Assembly (NCBI RefSeq): GCF_900167125.1
Contig: NZ_FUYC01000015.1
Coordinates: forward strand, 1-48,517
Direction: 5' to 3'
Origin: Paucidesulfovibrio gracilis DSM 16080
GTDB lineage: Bacteria > Desulfobacterota > Desulfovibrionia > Desulfovibrionales > Desulfovibrionaceae
DNA length: 48,517 bases
Below, in pieces: positions 17,546 through 25,871 of this stretch (the first letter of the stretch is position 1; each line of letters begins with the position of its first letter). The notes under the pieces are model-generated. The model was not told the DNA's origin. It did not search any database and saw nothing but the letters and a program-made list of their open reading frames with translations. Both the position numbers and the translations under genes were made by a program.

Positions 17546-18403
17546 ATGGCTTTTTGGAATGATTTCAAGGCTACCTGCCGGATGATCAAGATCGAACATT
17601 CCGTGTTTGCTCTGCCCTTCGCCTATATGGGCCTGTTTCTGGCCTCTGCCGGACGACCCGGGGTGGGGGAATTCCTGGCCCTGACCGTGGCCATGGTTGC
17701 GGTGCGGTCCTTTGCCATGACCATGAACCGCTTGCTGGACATGGATATTGACGCCAAAAATCCGCGTACCAGCGGCCGCCCTCTGATTACGGGAGAACTG
17801 AGCCGGGCCTTTGCCTGGAAATTCGCGGCAGGTTGCGCTGTGGTCTTCGTGCTGGCCTGCGCCATGCTGAACTGGCTCTGCCTGATGCTCTCGGTTCCCG
17901 CGCTGCTCTGGTCCGCATTCTACAGCCTGACCAAGCGCTTCACCCATTGGTGCCATTTTGCACTGGGTTCGGTGCTGGGCCTGGCTCCGGTGGCGGGCTG
18001 GCTGGCGCATGATCCCACCCTGACCCTGCCCGCGAGCCTGTTCTTCTGCGGCGTTACCTTCTGGGTGGCCGGGTTCGATCTGCTCTATGCGGCCCAGGAT
18101 GAGACGTTCGACCGGGAACAGGGACTGCGCTCCATTCCGGCCCGGTTCGGGCTGAATGCTGCGCTGCTGGTGTCTTCCCTTTCGCACGTCATGGCGGCGT
18201 TGTGCTTTTTGCTAGGCGGCTGGGCAGCCGGACTGGGCGGCATATATTTTCTGGTAGCGGGTGCGGTTTCCGTGGTACTGCTTTGGGAGCATCGGTTGCT
18301 CAGCGCCGAGGACATGAGCCGGGTGAACACGGCCTTTTTCACGCTCAACGGTGTCATTGCCGTGGGGCTGTTCGCGGGCGTGCTGCTGGATCTGTACCTC
18401 TGA
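17546..18403 (+). CDS. UbiA-family prenyltransferase (likely menaquinone pathway, MqnP-type)
   Basis: An integral membrane enzyme that attaches a polyprenyl chain to an aromatic acid. The 285-residue protein has eight or nine helices and both aspartate-rich motifs of the family: NRLLDMDIDAKNPRT at about 54-68, and DLLYAAQDETFDREQGLRS at about 177-195. In anaerobes with the futalosine route, such UbiA-like proteins (MqnP) prenylate the naphthoate precursor of menaquinone. That fits the quinol-linked complexes in this window, but the substrate is an inference. The start ATG 17546 has AAAGG about ten bases upstream. A GC-rich inverted repeat (CCGGCCGG at 18408 and 18441) lies just past the stop without a T-run. 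Confidence 0.88.
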   Translation: MAFWNDFKATCRMIKIEHSVFALPFAYMGLFLASAGRPGVGEFLALTVAMVAVRSFAMTMNRLLDMDIDAKNPRTSGRPLITGELSRAFAWKFAAGCAVVFVLACAMLNWLCLMLSVPALLWSAFYSLTKRFTHWCHFALGSVLGLAPVAGWLAHDPTLTLPASLFFCGVTFWVAGFDLLYAAQDETFDREQGLRSIPARFGLNAALLVSSLSHVMAALCFLLGGWAAGLGGIYFLVAGAVSVVLLWEHRLLSAEDMSRVNTAFFTLNGVIAVGLFAGVLLDLYL

Positions 18404-18554
18404 TTTCCCGGCCGGAAAACACTGCTGCGTGCCGTTTGCACCGGCCGGACGAAAAAAGGAGACATTGGCAGCGAATACCAACGATCAATACTGCATTCGC
18501 GCAACAGCTTGATACGGTACGGCACGTTCCCACGGCGTTGGGAAAGGGAGACGC

Positions 18555-19853
18555 ATGGAAGCACAACAATGGGGCGAATGGTGGAGCCTGTTGGAAAGCT
18601 GGTTTCGGACCACGGTCCTGACCTGGAATATGGCTTTTCAATTGGGCGCCGTGCTGCTCTGCGCGGCCCTTGGCCTGGCTCTGGGACAATTGGCGCGCCG
18701 GGCCTACCGCCGACGGTTTGAACAGCAGCTCCGGGCCGAGGCGTTTTTCGGCAAGGTGTTCCGGGCCGTGGAGCGTGTGGTCTGGCTCAGCGTGGCCGGG
18801 GCGCTGCTCACGGTGGCGGGAGTGGCCTTCCGCAGTCTGGATGAACCGGCGCGGCTGCTGGACGTAGCCACCACCCTGACCCTGGCCTGGATCGCCATCC
18901 GACTGGCCTCGGGCCTGATCCTGAACCGCTTCTGGGGACACGCGGCCTCGGTGTCGGTCTGGGTGCTCGTGGCCCTGGACGTGGTGGGGCTTTTGGATCC
19001 GCTTCTGGCCTTTATGGACGGACTGGGCATGAATTTTGGCGACGCACGCGTCACCCTGCTCCAGGCCATCAAGGCTGTCCTGCTGTTCGTGCTGTTGTAT
19101 CAGCTGGCCGCGAACCTAAGCCGCTTTTCCGATGAGCAACTCCGGCGCAACGCCCAGTTGACGCCATCGGCCCAGGTGCTGTTCGGCAAGGGCGTCAAAT
19201 TTTCGCTGTTTGCCCTGGCGTTCGTGCTGGCGCTTTCCAGCGCCGGAGTCAATCTGACCAGCCTGGCCGTGCTCTCCGGCGCCATCGGCGTGGGGGTGGG
19301 CTTTGGACTCCAGAAGATTTTCGCCAACCTGGTTTCCGGGGTGATCCTGCTCTTTGAAAAATCCATCAAACCCGGCGACACGCTGGAAATGAGCGGGGTC
19401 TATGGCGTGGTCACGTCATTGAACGCCCGTTTCACCTCGGTACAAACCCGTGACGGCAAGGAATACCTGATCCCCAACGAAAATTTGATCACCAACGACG
19501 TGGTCATCTGGACCCACACCGATCCCAATGTGCGCCTTAAAATCCCAGTGGGTATTTCCTACGACGCGGATCCGCGTCTGGCTTTGCAACTCATGGAGGA
19601 GTCCGCCCGCAAGGTCCGCCGCGTGCTGCCCGACCCGGCTCCCGCTGGCCGGCTCACCGGATTCGGCGATAACTCCGTAGACCTGGAGGTCCGCATCTGG
19701 ATTCGTGATGCGGATCAAGGCGTGGTCAATGTGCAGAGCGAAGTGCTCCTGAACATCTGGGATGCGTTTAAGGAACACAACATCGAAATCCCCTTCCCGC
19801 AACGCGACATCCACGTCCGTACCCTGCCGCCGAAAGTCGAGGAAGGAAAGTAG
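18555..19853 (+). CDS. MscS-family mechanosensitive channel (second copy)
   Basis: A 432-residue inner-membrane channel. About five helices occupy the first 265 residues; the last is the pore helix GAIGVGVGFGLQKIFANLVS, close to the canonical MscS TM3. The beta domain follows with KPGDTLEM, FTSVQTRDGKEYLIPNENLI and the closing C-terminal alpha/beta part to 432. It differs from the YbdG-like channel at the window start and is nearer the KefA/YnaI-type medium-size members. The start ATG 18555 follows GGGAG. Likely monocistronic, closed by a hairpin at 19875-19909. Confidence 0.9.
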   Translation: MEAQQWGEWWSLLESWFRTTVLTWNMAFQLGAVLLCAALGLALGQLARRAYRRRFEQQLRAEAFFGKVFRAVERVVWLSVAGALLTVAGVAFRSLDEPARLLDVATTLTLAWIAIRLASGLILNRFWGHAASVSVWVLVALDVVGLLDPLLAFMDGLGMNFGDARVTLLQAIKAVLLFVLLYQLAANLSRFSDEQLRRNAQLTPSAQVLFGKGVKFSLFALAFVLALSSAGVNLTSLAVLSGAIGVGVGFGLQKIFANLVSGVILLFEKSIKPGDTLEMSGVYGVVTSLNARFTSVQTRDGKEYLIPNENLITNDVVIWTHTDPNVRLKIPVGISYDADPRLALQLMEESARKVRRVLPDPAPAGRLTGFGDNSVDLEVRIWIRDADQGVVNVQSEVLLNIWDAFKEHNIEIPFPQRDIHVRTLPPKVEEGK

Positions 19854-19874
19854 ACAACATTTGCACAGTTCAAC

Positions 19875-19909
19875 AATAAACCCCTTTTCATGCTAAAAAG
19901 GGGCTTATT
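19875..19909. terminator. Bidirectional intrinsic terminator
   Basis: Stem CCCCTTTT/AAAAGGGG (7-base loop) is extended beyond a single A/C mismatch by AATAA/TTATT. It lies between the convergent MscS and aminotransferase genes. T-rich tails occur on both strands (CTTATTCTC on plus; TTTATTGTT on minus). Confidence 0.8.
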
Positions 19910-19954
19910 CTCGTTGGAAAAGGAAATCATCGTCCCATCATGACGATGGAGAAC

Positions 19955-21277
19955 TCAGTTCAACCGCTTGAACATGGTCTGCGATGGTTTTCCTTTCAAC
20001 CGTGCATCCAAATCATTCTTGTCCACTGCCTCGGCAATGGCTGCAAAGGCATTGTCCGCCGCCGCAAGATATCGGTCCACATGCTCATCCGTATGTGCGT
20101 AACTCACATAAAACAAATTTGAGGCAAGGATGCCCTGCTCCAGCATGAGTTGCACATAATAGGCCTTCACCTTTGGGAACGCTTCATGTTCAATGGAAAA
20201 ATGGCCCATGGGTTCCAGTCCGCCAGCATGCACCTTCAGACCGTGCTTCTCGCCCAGCGCTTCCCACCCCTTCATGACACGACCGCCGATGCGAATCAGA
20301 TGCTCCGGCACATTCTCGCGTCTATGCTTGCCAATGGTCGCCAAAGCTGCGGCAAAACCGATTCGCTCAGTCCAATGCGTCGAACTGATAAAACTGCCTT
20401 GCGCGGCCTGCATTACGGATTCACGGCCGATAACCGCTCCAATGGCGTATCCGTTGCCCATGGCCTTGGCAAAAACCGCCATGTCCGGTTCCACGGAATG
20501 CTTGACCAGATGTGCTCCACCTGTATTGAGCCGGAACCCGGAAGAAATTTCATCCATGATGAAGACGGCCCCTGCCTTGTCGGCGAGGGTACGTACTCCT
20601 TCGATGAACCCGGGGGCCGCTTCCAGATTCCGCAACGGCTCCATAACGATTGCCGCCAGATCATCTCCATGAGCAGCGACGATTGCTTCCAGTTCGTCCA
20701 AACGGTTGTAGCGGAACGGGAGGGCCGTGCCGCCCAGATGGTCCGGCACCCCGGCAGGATCCAACCCCGTCAGCAAATGATCGTTCAGCTCATTGCCGGT
20801 GCCGAGATTCGCAGCCAAATACCAATCCTGCCAGCCATGGTAACCGCAAAACGCAACAATGTTACGACGGGTATGCGCCCGGGCGATACGAACGGCAACC
20901 CCCATGGTCTCGCCTCCTGCTCTGGCATAGCGGACCATGTCCGCCCAGGGATGCAGCTCGCACAACAATTCCGCGAGTTCGACCTCCTCAGGGCAATTCA
21001 ACGAACTGGCAACGCCGCCGGAAACGGCCCGCCGTACGGCTTCATCGACTTCGTCGTCAGCATATCCCAGGACACAGGCTCCAATGCCTGCTATGCTCAT
21101 ATCCATATATTCATTGCCATCCAAATCCCATACCGTGACGCCTTTGGCTCTGGAATAGTAGCCGGGCCAAATTCCGAGACTGAACATATCCGGTCGCTTG
21201 GACAACAGCTGACACATTCCGGGGATGCGTTTCTTGGCTCGTTCCTGCATGGCAAGGGATTGCTGCAATTTCATCAT
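19955..21277 (-). CDS. Class III PLP aminotransferase (glutamate-1-semialdehyde-aminomutase-like)
   Basis: A 440-residue fold-type I, class III aminotransferase. The PLP lysine sits in VFAKAMGNGYAIGA; the preceding IMDEISSGFR carries the cofactor-binding Asp, and ARAGGETMGVAVRIAR is the phosphate region. It resembles HemL but is the last gene of the sugar operon, so transfer of an amino group to a sugar or sugar-linked aldehyde is more likely than haem synthesis. The start overlaps the preceding aldo/keto reductase stop by four bases (ATGA); a second ATG at 21274 has better spacing from GGAG. A shared terminator lies after its stop. Confidence 0.88.
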   Translation of the reverse strand: MMKLQQSLAMQERAKKRIPGMCQLLSKRPDMFSLGIWPGYYSRAKGVTVWDLDGNEYMDMSIAGIGACVLGYADDEVDEAVRRAVSGGVASSLNCPEEVELAELLCELHPWADMVRYARAGGETMGVAVRIARAHTRRNIVAFCGYHGWQDWYLAANLGTGNELNDHLLTGLDPAGVPDHLGGTALPFRYNRLDELEAIVAAHGDDLAAIVMEPLRNLEAAPGFIEGVRTLADKAGAVFIMDEISSGFRLNTGGAHLVKHSVEPDMAVFAKAMGNGYAIGAVIGRESVMQAAQGSFISSTHWTERIGFAAALATIGKHRRENVPEHLIRIGGRVMKGWEALGEKHGLKVHAGGLEPMGHFSIEHEAFPKVKAYYVQLMLEQGILASNLFYVSYAHTDEHVDRYLAAADNAFAAIAEAVDKNDLDARLKGKPSQTMFKRLN

Positions 21278-22170
21278 TCGCTCCAAAGTGCGGGATTCAG
21301 CACACGTTCCTGCACGTTATCAAAGGTTGCTTGAATGTCCTGAAAACATTCGTCCGAAAGCGTGGTGGACCAGGAGGCCAGATTGTCCAGCACTTGTGCG
21401 TCTGTTTCCGCTCCGAACAAGACCTTGGCATTCGGCGCCGCAGCGCGGATATACCCCAGGGATAATTGTTGGGGGGTCAAGTCCCACTTGGCGACCAGCG
21501 CATTGAATCGCCGCACGCTGTCGCCTGCAAAGGCCATATGTTCCGGCAGAGTCGTGGGAGTATGAAAGACAAGTCCTTGAAGGAATACGCTCCGAACATA
21601 CAGGGTTTTTCCTAGACGCTCGGCCAGGGTGTAAACACCGGCCCGCTCAAAACGTCGATCAAAAATATTCCCGGGAATCTGTACCATGTCGATTCCCTCG
21701 GTTTGTAATGCACGCAACGCAGCCTGCGGTGAATACACCGAAACGCCCACGCGTCGCAGCAATCCGTCTTTTACGAGGTCTGCAAATATTTGCCCCACCC
21801 CCTGCTTCCAATCATCAAGAAACTCCTCGCGATGGAGCAACATGCCTTCCAGAGCGGAAATCTGAAGCCCATCCAGCGAACGGTTTACTGCGGATCGGAC
21901 GGCAATGGGCGAGCGCAAATCAAGTTTCGTATCAGGCTTGCTTACGACCCGGACGCGTGCGGCGCAGTTTAATTGCTGAAAGCAACGGCCCAGGACGCGT
22001 TCGCTGTCTCCGTAGCCTTGTGCCGTGTCGAACTCCAATACGCCATTTTCCACGGCGGCACGCACTATGGCCAGAGCTTGTTCATGGTCGGGCCGCCCTG
22101 AGGTGTTGGCAATGCCATAGGGCAAGCCCAGTTGAACGGTACCGAGGACGAGACGGGAAAAAGTAGTCAT
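21274..22170 (-). CDS. Aldo/keto reductase
   Basis: A 298-residue TIM-barrel NAD(P)H oxidoreductase. The AKR catalytic set is visible: Asp and Tyr in FDTAQGYGDSERVLG, Lys in VVSKPDTK and His in GMLLHREEF. The start is taken at ATG 22170, as the upstream TTG only lengthens the frame by three residues; the ribosome site is weak. Its stop overlaps the next gene, the class III aminotransferase, which suggests a coupled oxidation/reduction and amination at one carbon of a sugar or side chain. The pairing of an AKR with a HemL-like aminotransferase beside a NeuB-family synthase also occurs in other surface-sugar loci (from memory). Confidence 0.9.
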   Translation of the reverse strand: MTTFSRLVLGTVQLGLPYGIANTSGRPDHEQALAIVRAAVENGVLEFDTAQGYGDSERVLGRCFQQLNCAARVRVVSKPDTKLDLRSPIAVRSAVNRSLDGLQISALEGMLLHREEFLDDWKQGVGQIFADLVKDGLLRRVGVSVYSPQAALRALQTEGIDMVQIPGNIFDRRFERAGVYTLAERLGKTLYVRSVFLQGLVFHTPTTLPEHMAFAGDSVRRFNALVAKWDLTPQQLSLGYIRAAAPNAKVLFGAETDAQVLDNLASWSTTLSDECFQDIQATFDNVQERVLNPALWSE

Positions 22171-22198
22171 AAAATACAACCGATTCTGCTTGGCAAAA

Positions 22199-22930
22199 CT
22201 ATCTAGGCCGGATCACTAAAATATCTTCGCGAGTATGCCCAAAGGGAAGTTCGGGATTCTGAGGAAGAATGTAGGCACTGCAACCAAGCTTTCGAATATA
22301 AGCGGTCAACGCCAAGACACTTTCGTCGTCGAACTGTGCATTGTCGGGGTCCGGTTTGCAGTCCACGACTTCTTTGCATTCCTTCGTCGAATCATTTTGG
22401 GAACAAAGGCGATTCCATTCCTCCTGGAAACGGATCCCTTCGTCAGAATCTAAAAACCGTTGTTTCAAGCTGGTGTTGGGTATGTCGCCCAGGAGCAGCC
22501 TCCCTCCGGGGGCCAGGAGGGAAATGGCCTTTTCCACAAAAGGAACCAAGTCATCCTTACGCAGGCAATGCAGTACACTATAGCTCAAAATTTTATCATA
22601 TCGCTCATCATTGAAAGGGAGAGTCAAAAAATTTCCTGCCATATACCGGACGTTTTCCCCCTTAAAGCGTTCTTGGAGCCGTGCCAGACAATCCGGGTGA
22701 TCCACAGCCGTGGCTTGGGCTACGAGAAAAGAAAGAGGAATAAAAACTGTTCCAATATTGCAACCGATGTCCAGAAGGGAATCTGATGACTGTATACTGA
22801 GTTTGGAAATCAGGTCATTGACAATACGGCGTTCCGCATCGGCTTGGATACAATAACGACCGGAGATTGCGGTAGTGTTTTCAACGCACTTCGCATACTT
22901 GCCGTAATTTTCAAATGTAACTTCGCCCAT
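22199..22930 (-). CDS. SAM-dependent class I methyltransferase
   Basis: A 243-residue Rossmann-fold methyltransferase. Motif I is LLDIGCNIGTVFIPL, followed by an acidic AVDHPD loop, NFLTLPFNDERYDKILSYSV, and the LLAPGGRLLLGDIP strand of motif III. No targeting signal. The start ATG 22930 has GGGGAG about five bases upstream; an earlier TTG is unneeded. It lies inside the sugar operon, 28 bases ahead of the aldo/keto reductase, so O- or N-methylation of the sugar or of an acyl substituent is likely. G+C is lower than in the operon's first genes. Confidence 0.85.
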   Translation of the reverse strand: MGEVTFENYGKYAKCVENTTAISGRYCIQADAERRIVNDLISKLSIQSSDSLLDIGCNIGTVFIPLSFLVAQATAVDHPDCLARLQERFKGENVRYMAGNFLTLPFNDERYDKILSYSVLHCLRKDDLVPFVEKAISLLAPGGRLLLGDIPNTSLKQRFLDSDEGIRFQEEWNRLCSQNDSTKECKEVVDCKPDPDNAQFDDESVLALTAYIRKLGCSAYILPQNPELPFGHTREDILVIRPR

Positions 22931-22999
22931 GTAGCTCCCCTTTATCGTATCCGTCAAAAAAATATCGTCCAGGATTTCCCGCCAAACTTGGTGGTGTGA

Positions 23000-24058
23000 T
23001 CACTCAAATTGCAAAGAATTGATGTACTTTTCTGCATTTTCCCGGATCTCATGAGCAGCAATTCGGACATCAAAATAGCGGACTCCCCGAAACATCGGAA
23101 CAATCCTGCCGCCAAAACCCCGTTTGAAAAAAGAAATTCCCAGATCCTTTTTTGAAGGGAAATCGTATAACTGTTGCCCAAACTGCTGTAGCCCAAGCTC
23201 GAAAAACGGGATTCCCCGTTGTTTGTAATACTCTGCTGCAGCCCAAATAATGGAGTGCTCCAGCGGTATACCCCCCTCATAATCGGGATCATCCGCAGCG
23301 GAGCCGTAGTAGCAACTCAAGGCACTATGAAAGAAATAAGAAATGGCAACAAAGGAATCTCCATCCTTTATCCCAAGCAACATCCCTTCATCGTTTAACA
23401 ATGCCGAATATTGCTCCTCAAAACTTTGTAAAGGGCGAGTGATACGCCCTGCAGTTTTGTGGTGCATTTCACAATATTCATCAAAAAGCTCTCTGTCCGG
23501 TGAAGAAAAATCCGACACAACATAAACGAAATTTTGTTTCGCTTTGTTGATCATGGGTTTGTATCGACGCCGAATTCCGGCATGCAACGTGTCTGGATCC
23601 TGCCGAAGATCCAGTAAAGCGCTGGCCAAAGACACGTCCAGAAAGCCCTGCTGTTGGAGGTAATTGCTGTCCGGATTGGTAGCTGGATCGATCAGCATCC
23701 GCATTTTGGCCGCGCCCGTTGATAGACCAATCGTCTCCAACTCTTCGTAACAACGAGAAAGAATTTTGCGTTGATGCGTTTTCCCGGTTTCGGGATGCAC
23801 AAACGGGGACGGGGCGAATCCCGCCCCGAAACCGAGCTGACGGCAAGGAGGGAAGTCGACGAGAAATAACGGGACCAACGCCAGTGGCACTCCGTCGCGG
23901 ACCACTATGAAAGAGCAATCATCAAGAAGATGCTTCCCACAATAGGCCCGCTGATACTGCAGATACCCATACGTATACCGCCAGGGGCAACCAAATTCAG
24001 CAACAAACTGCTTCCAAAAACTCTCAAAATTTTGGTCCCCAGCACGAACTAATTCCAT
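23000..24058 (-). CDS. FemAB/GNAT-type acyltransferase
   Basis: A 352-residue protein of two tandem GNAT-like halves, as in FemAB and related peptidyl or acyl transferases. Visible features are the N-terminal FWKQFVAEF helix, RRRYKPMINKAKQN and an IPLEHSIIWAAAEYYKQRG helix followed by FFELGLQQFG. In this operon it could supply the N-acyl step that PseH performs in pseudaminic acid synthesis, or add an amino acid; this is an inference. ATG 24058 has only a weak ribosome site. It lies 30 bases after the acyl carrier protein gene. The gene is AT-rich compared with the flanks. Confidence 0.8.
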   Translation of the reverse strand: MELVRAGDQNFESFWKQFVAEFGCPWRYTYGYLQYQRAYCGKHLLDDCSFIVVRDGVPLALVPLFLVDFPPCRQLGFGAGFAPSPFVHPETGKTHQRKILSRCYEELETIGLSTGAAKMRMLIDPATNPDSNYLQQQGFLDVSLASALLDLRQDPDTLHAGIRRRYKPMINKAKQNFVYVVSDFSSPDRELFDEYCEMHHKTAGRITRPLQSFEEQYSALLNDEGMLLGIKDGDSFVAISYFFHSALSCYYGSAADDPDYEGGIPLEHSIIWAAAEYYKQRGIPFFELGLQQFGQQLYDFPSKKDLGISFFKRGFGGRIVPMFRGVRYFDVRIAAHEIRENAEKYINSLQFE

Positions 24059-24088
24059 ACGGTCACTCTGTGGTCATCCTGTTCATAT

Positions 24089-24334
24089 TTAGTTTGCAAC
24101 TGTTTTTGCATACTGCTCATACAGGGTGTCGAAACAATCCTGGTCCGTTACCTCCATCTCGCCGATGTCGATGCCGAGAGTTTCTTCGGTGGAAAGCAGG
24201 ATGTTCATGATGTCGAGCGAATCCAATCCGTACTCGGCAAATGTTTCGTCGTCTCTGATAGGAGGTTGCGGAGTGGAAAGAACCCCGGCAACGGCCGTAT
24301 GAAATGCAGTGCGAAAATCATCCTTGGAGATCAT
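24089..24334 (-). CDS. Acyl carrier protein
   Basis: An 81-residue acidic four-helix ACP with the phosphopantetheine attachment serine S39 in YGLDSLDIMN. ATG 24334 follows AGGAGG with six-base spacing; the longer frame to 24364 is not supported. It is not in a fatty-acid synthesis cluster but between a FemAB-like acyltransferase and an unknown protein, with a hexapeptide acyltransferase two genes upstream. A dedicated ACP here suggests that an acyl group is built or held on the carrier and then placed on a sugar amino group. Confidence 0.93.
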   Translation of the reverse strand: MISKDDFRTAFHTAVAGVLSTPQPPIRDDETFAEYGLDSLDIMNILLSTEETLGIDIGEMEVTDQDCFDTLYEQYAKTVAN

Positions 24335-24378
24335 GGAACTCCTCCTGAAAAAAAATGATGTCAAAAATGGAACCGAGC

Positions 24379-24936
24379 CTATTCGGCATAAAAATAAATT
24401 TCTCCAACCTGTTCACCGTCACCAACAATCCGGCCTTCATAAAACCGTTTGTTGATACAGCGCTTGTATTCAATGCCACAGGGGAAATCTGGTTGTTTAT
24501 GTACCTTCAACCTTGTAAACAAAAATTTATTCTTGGAATCTTTCAAAACCTGGGTATTCAGCAACGTTTTAAATCCAACCACACAATATCGTGTAAGTGA
24601 AAACGACGCAGGCAAGGTTTCAGCAAAAACCATCTGATCTTTCCATGTCAAATAGCTCTGCAAGGTTGCTTCGTCATCCTCCACACTTTCCGTAAGCATA
24701 TCCTGCCCCTCAATCACCCACAAACGGTGTGAGGAATCCTGGTATCGGCCCACGACTGACTCCGCGGGAATATCGGTCAGTTCACCGACAATACGAAATT
24801 GCTTTTTACATTTCCGCTGAACAACAAAATCAAAATTCCAGTCCTGACCGACGCTAAATTCAGCAAGAATCGCATCCAGTATATCTGCGCCGAGCACATA
24901 GTCCCGATCCCCTCGAATTAACTGCTGTGTTGTCAT
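24379..24936 (-). CDS. Uncharacterised 185-residue protein of the sugar operon
   Basis: I do not recognise this family. The protein is soluble, has no signal peptide or helices, and opens with a conserved-looking MTTQQLIRGDRDYVLGADIL. The C-terminal half ends in RFYEGRIVGDGEQVGEIYFY, a strand pattern that recalls hotdog-fold dehydratases or thioesterases acting on acyl-ACP, but this is a weak impression. Its ATG overlaps the acyltransferase stop by four bases (ATGA) and the ACP gene follows 44 bases on, so an acyl-ACP-related job is plausible. Base composition is AT-rich. Confidence 0.75.
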   Translation of the reverse strand: MTTQQLIRGDRDYVLGADILDAILAEFSVGQDWNFDFVVQRKCKKQFRIVGELTDIPAESVVGRYQDSSHRLWVIEGQDMLTESVEDDEATLQSYLTWKDQMVFAETLPASFSLTRYCVVGFKTLLNTQVLKDSKNKFLFTRLKVHKQPDFPCGIEYKRCINKRFYEGRIVGDGEQVGEIYFYAE

Positions 24937-25862
24937 TTTTTCTTGACCATCCGGGCGATGTTGAGTTTGTGGTCAACGGCGAAATTGCCGGACACGTCTT
25001 TTCCATCCGCAACATCAGACACAACAACCGCACCGATTTTTACAGATGCCGCTTCTCCGAGATGTAGCGAATTACTGACCAACGCCCCGGCTCCAATCCA
25101 GCAGTCGCTGCTCACCTGGGTTCTTCCGGCGATCAAGGCCTTGCTGGAGAGCGTGCATCGATCCCCCACACAGGCATCATGTCCAATGGACACACCAAAT
25201 CCAAGATGACATTCATCGCCAACAACAGTGAAGCCGCCATGATAAACGGCAGATGCTACGGTGCTTTGGGCCTGGATTCGCACATCCTTCCCGATGCGAA
25301 CCCCCCCAAAATGGACGATATGCGTTTTTTTGCCCTGAATTATCCGGGGAAACAGCCCATCCTCCCCCACGACGACATGCGATCCTATGCGGGTTCCGGC
25401 GCCAACCACGGTATTGTCGTGAAGCACGGCATACGGACCGACAGTGACGTGCTCTGCAATGTGCACGTTTTTGGCCAAAACAGCTGTTTCGTGTATCTCG
25501 GCAGTGGGATGGACAAACGGCTCCACAAAAACATCCGCGGCACCTGAGACCCTGTGCAATGGAGCATTGTGCACGAGATAAAACAACTCTTCAGCCTTGG
25601 AGGAGAGCACAACCCCTCGGGATGCCGAAATCTCCTTCAAAGCCTTGTCCGCGACAACCACCTGGGAAGAGAGGAAGATGGTTCTGATATTATCGTTTTC
25701 CAGGGCGCGATACAGATACTTCCGGTTTCCTGCAAAGCAGGCGGCATTCGGCATGTCGCTCCAGGGCAACCCGGTGCGAACAGTGTCGGCAAAGGCTGAT
25801 TCACCATACAGCTGGTAAGTGCCGGAGTATCCCGACAGTCTGGATAACATTTCGGCTATCAT
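24933..25862 (-). CDS. LpxD-like hexapeptide-repeat acyltransferase
   Basis: A 309-residue trimeric left-handed beta-helix acyltransferase. After a globular N-terminal part (about 1-110) come hexapeptide repeats from FVEPFVHPTAEIHETAVLAK to near SVKIGAVVVSDV, with the catalytic-type histidine in SAVYHGGFTVVGD. Domain order and repeats resemble LpxD (UDP-acylglucosamine N-acyltransferase), which takes its acyl group from ACP; an ACP gene lies just downstream. Housekeeping LpxD would sit with lpxA and fabZ, so a role in acylating a 4-amino sugar is likelier. ATG 25862 follows AAGGA. Confidence 0.85.
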   Translation of the reverse strand: MIAEMLSRLSGYSGTYQLYGESAFADTVRTGLPWSDMPNAACFAGNRKYLYRALENDNIRTIFLSSQVVVADKALKEISASRGVVLSSKAEELFYLVHNAPLHRVSGAADVFVEPFVHPTAEIHETAVLAKNVHIAEHVTVGPYAVLHDNTVVGAGTRIGSHVVVGEDGLFPRIIQGKKTHIVHFGGVRIGKDVRIQAQSTVASAVYHGGFTVVGDECHLGFGVSIGHDACVGDRCTLSSKALIAGRTQVSSDCWIGAGALVSNSLHLGEAASVKIGAVVVSDVADGKDVSGNFAVDHKLNIARMVKKK

Positions 25863-25871
25863 GCTTTTTCC

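Noticed and set aside
17278-17562. 94-codon open frame before the UbiA gene
   Set aside because: Runs into the UbiA gene in another frame and has no ribosome site.
19955-21277. HemL (glutamate-1-semialdehyde aminomutase) for haem synthesis
   Set aside because: The family match is to class III aminotransferases in general, and the gene closes a sugar operon.
24933-25862. Housekeeping lpxD of lipid A synthesis
   Set aside because: Not in an lpx/fabZ cluster; sits among sugar genes with an ACP, so a special acyltransferase is likelier.
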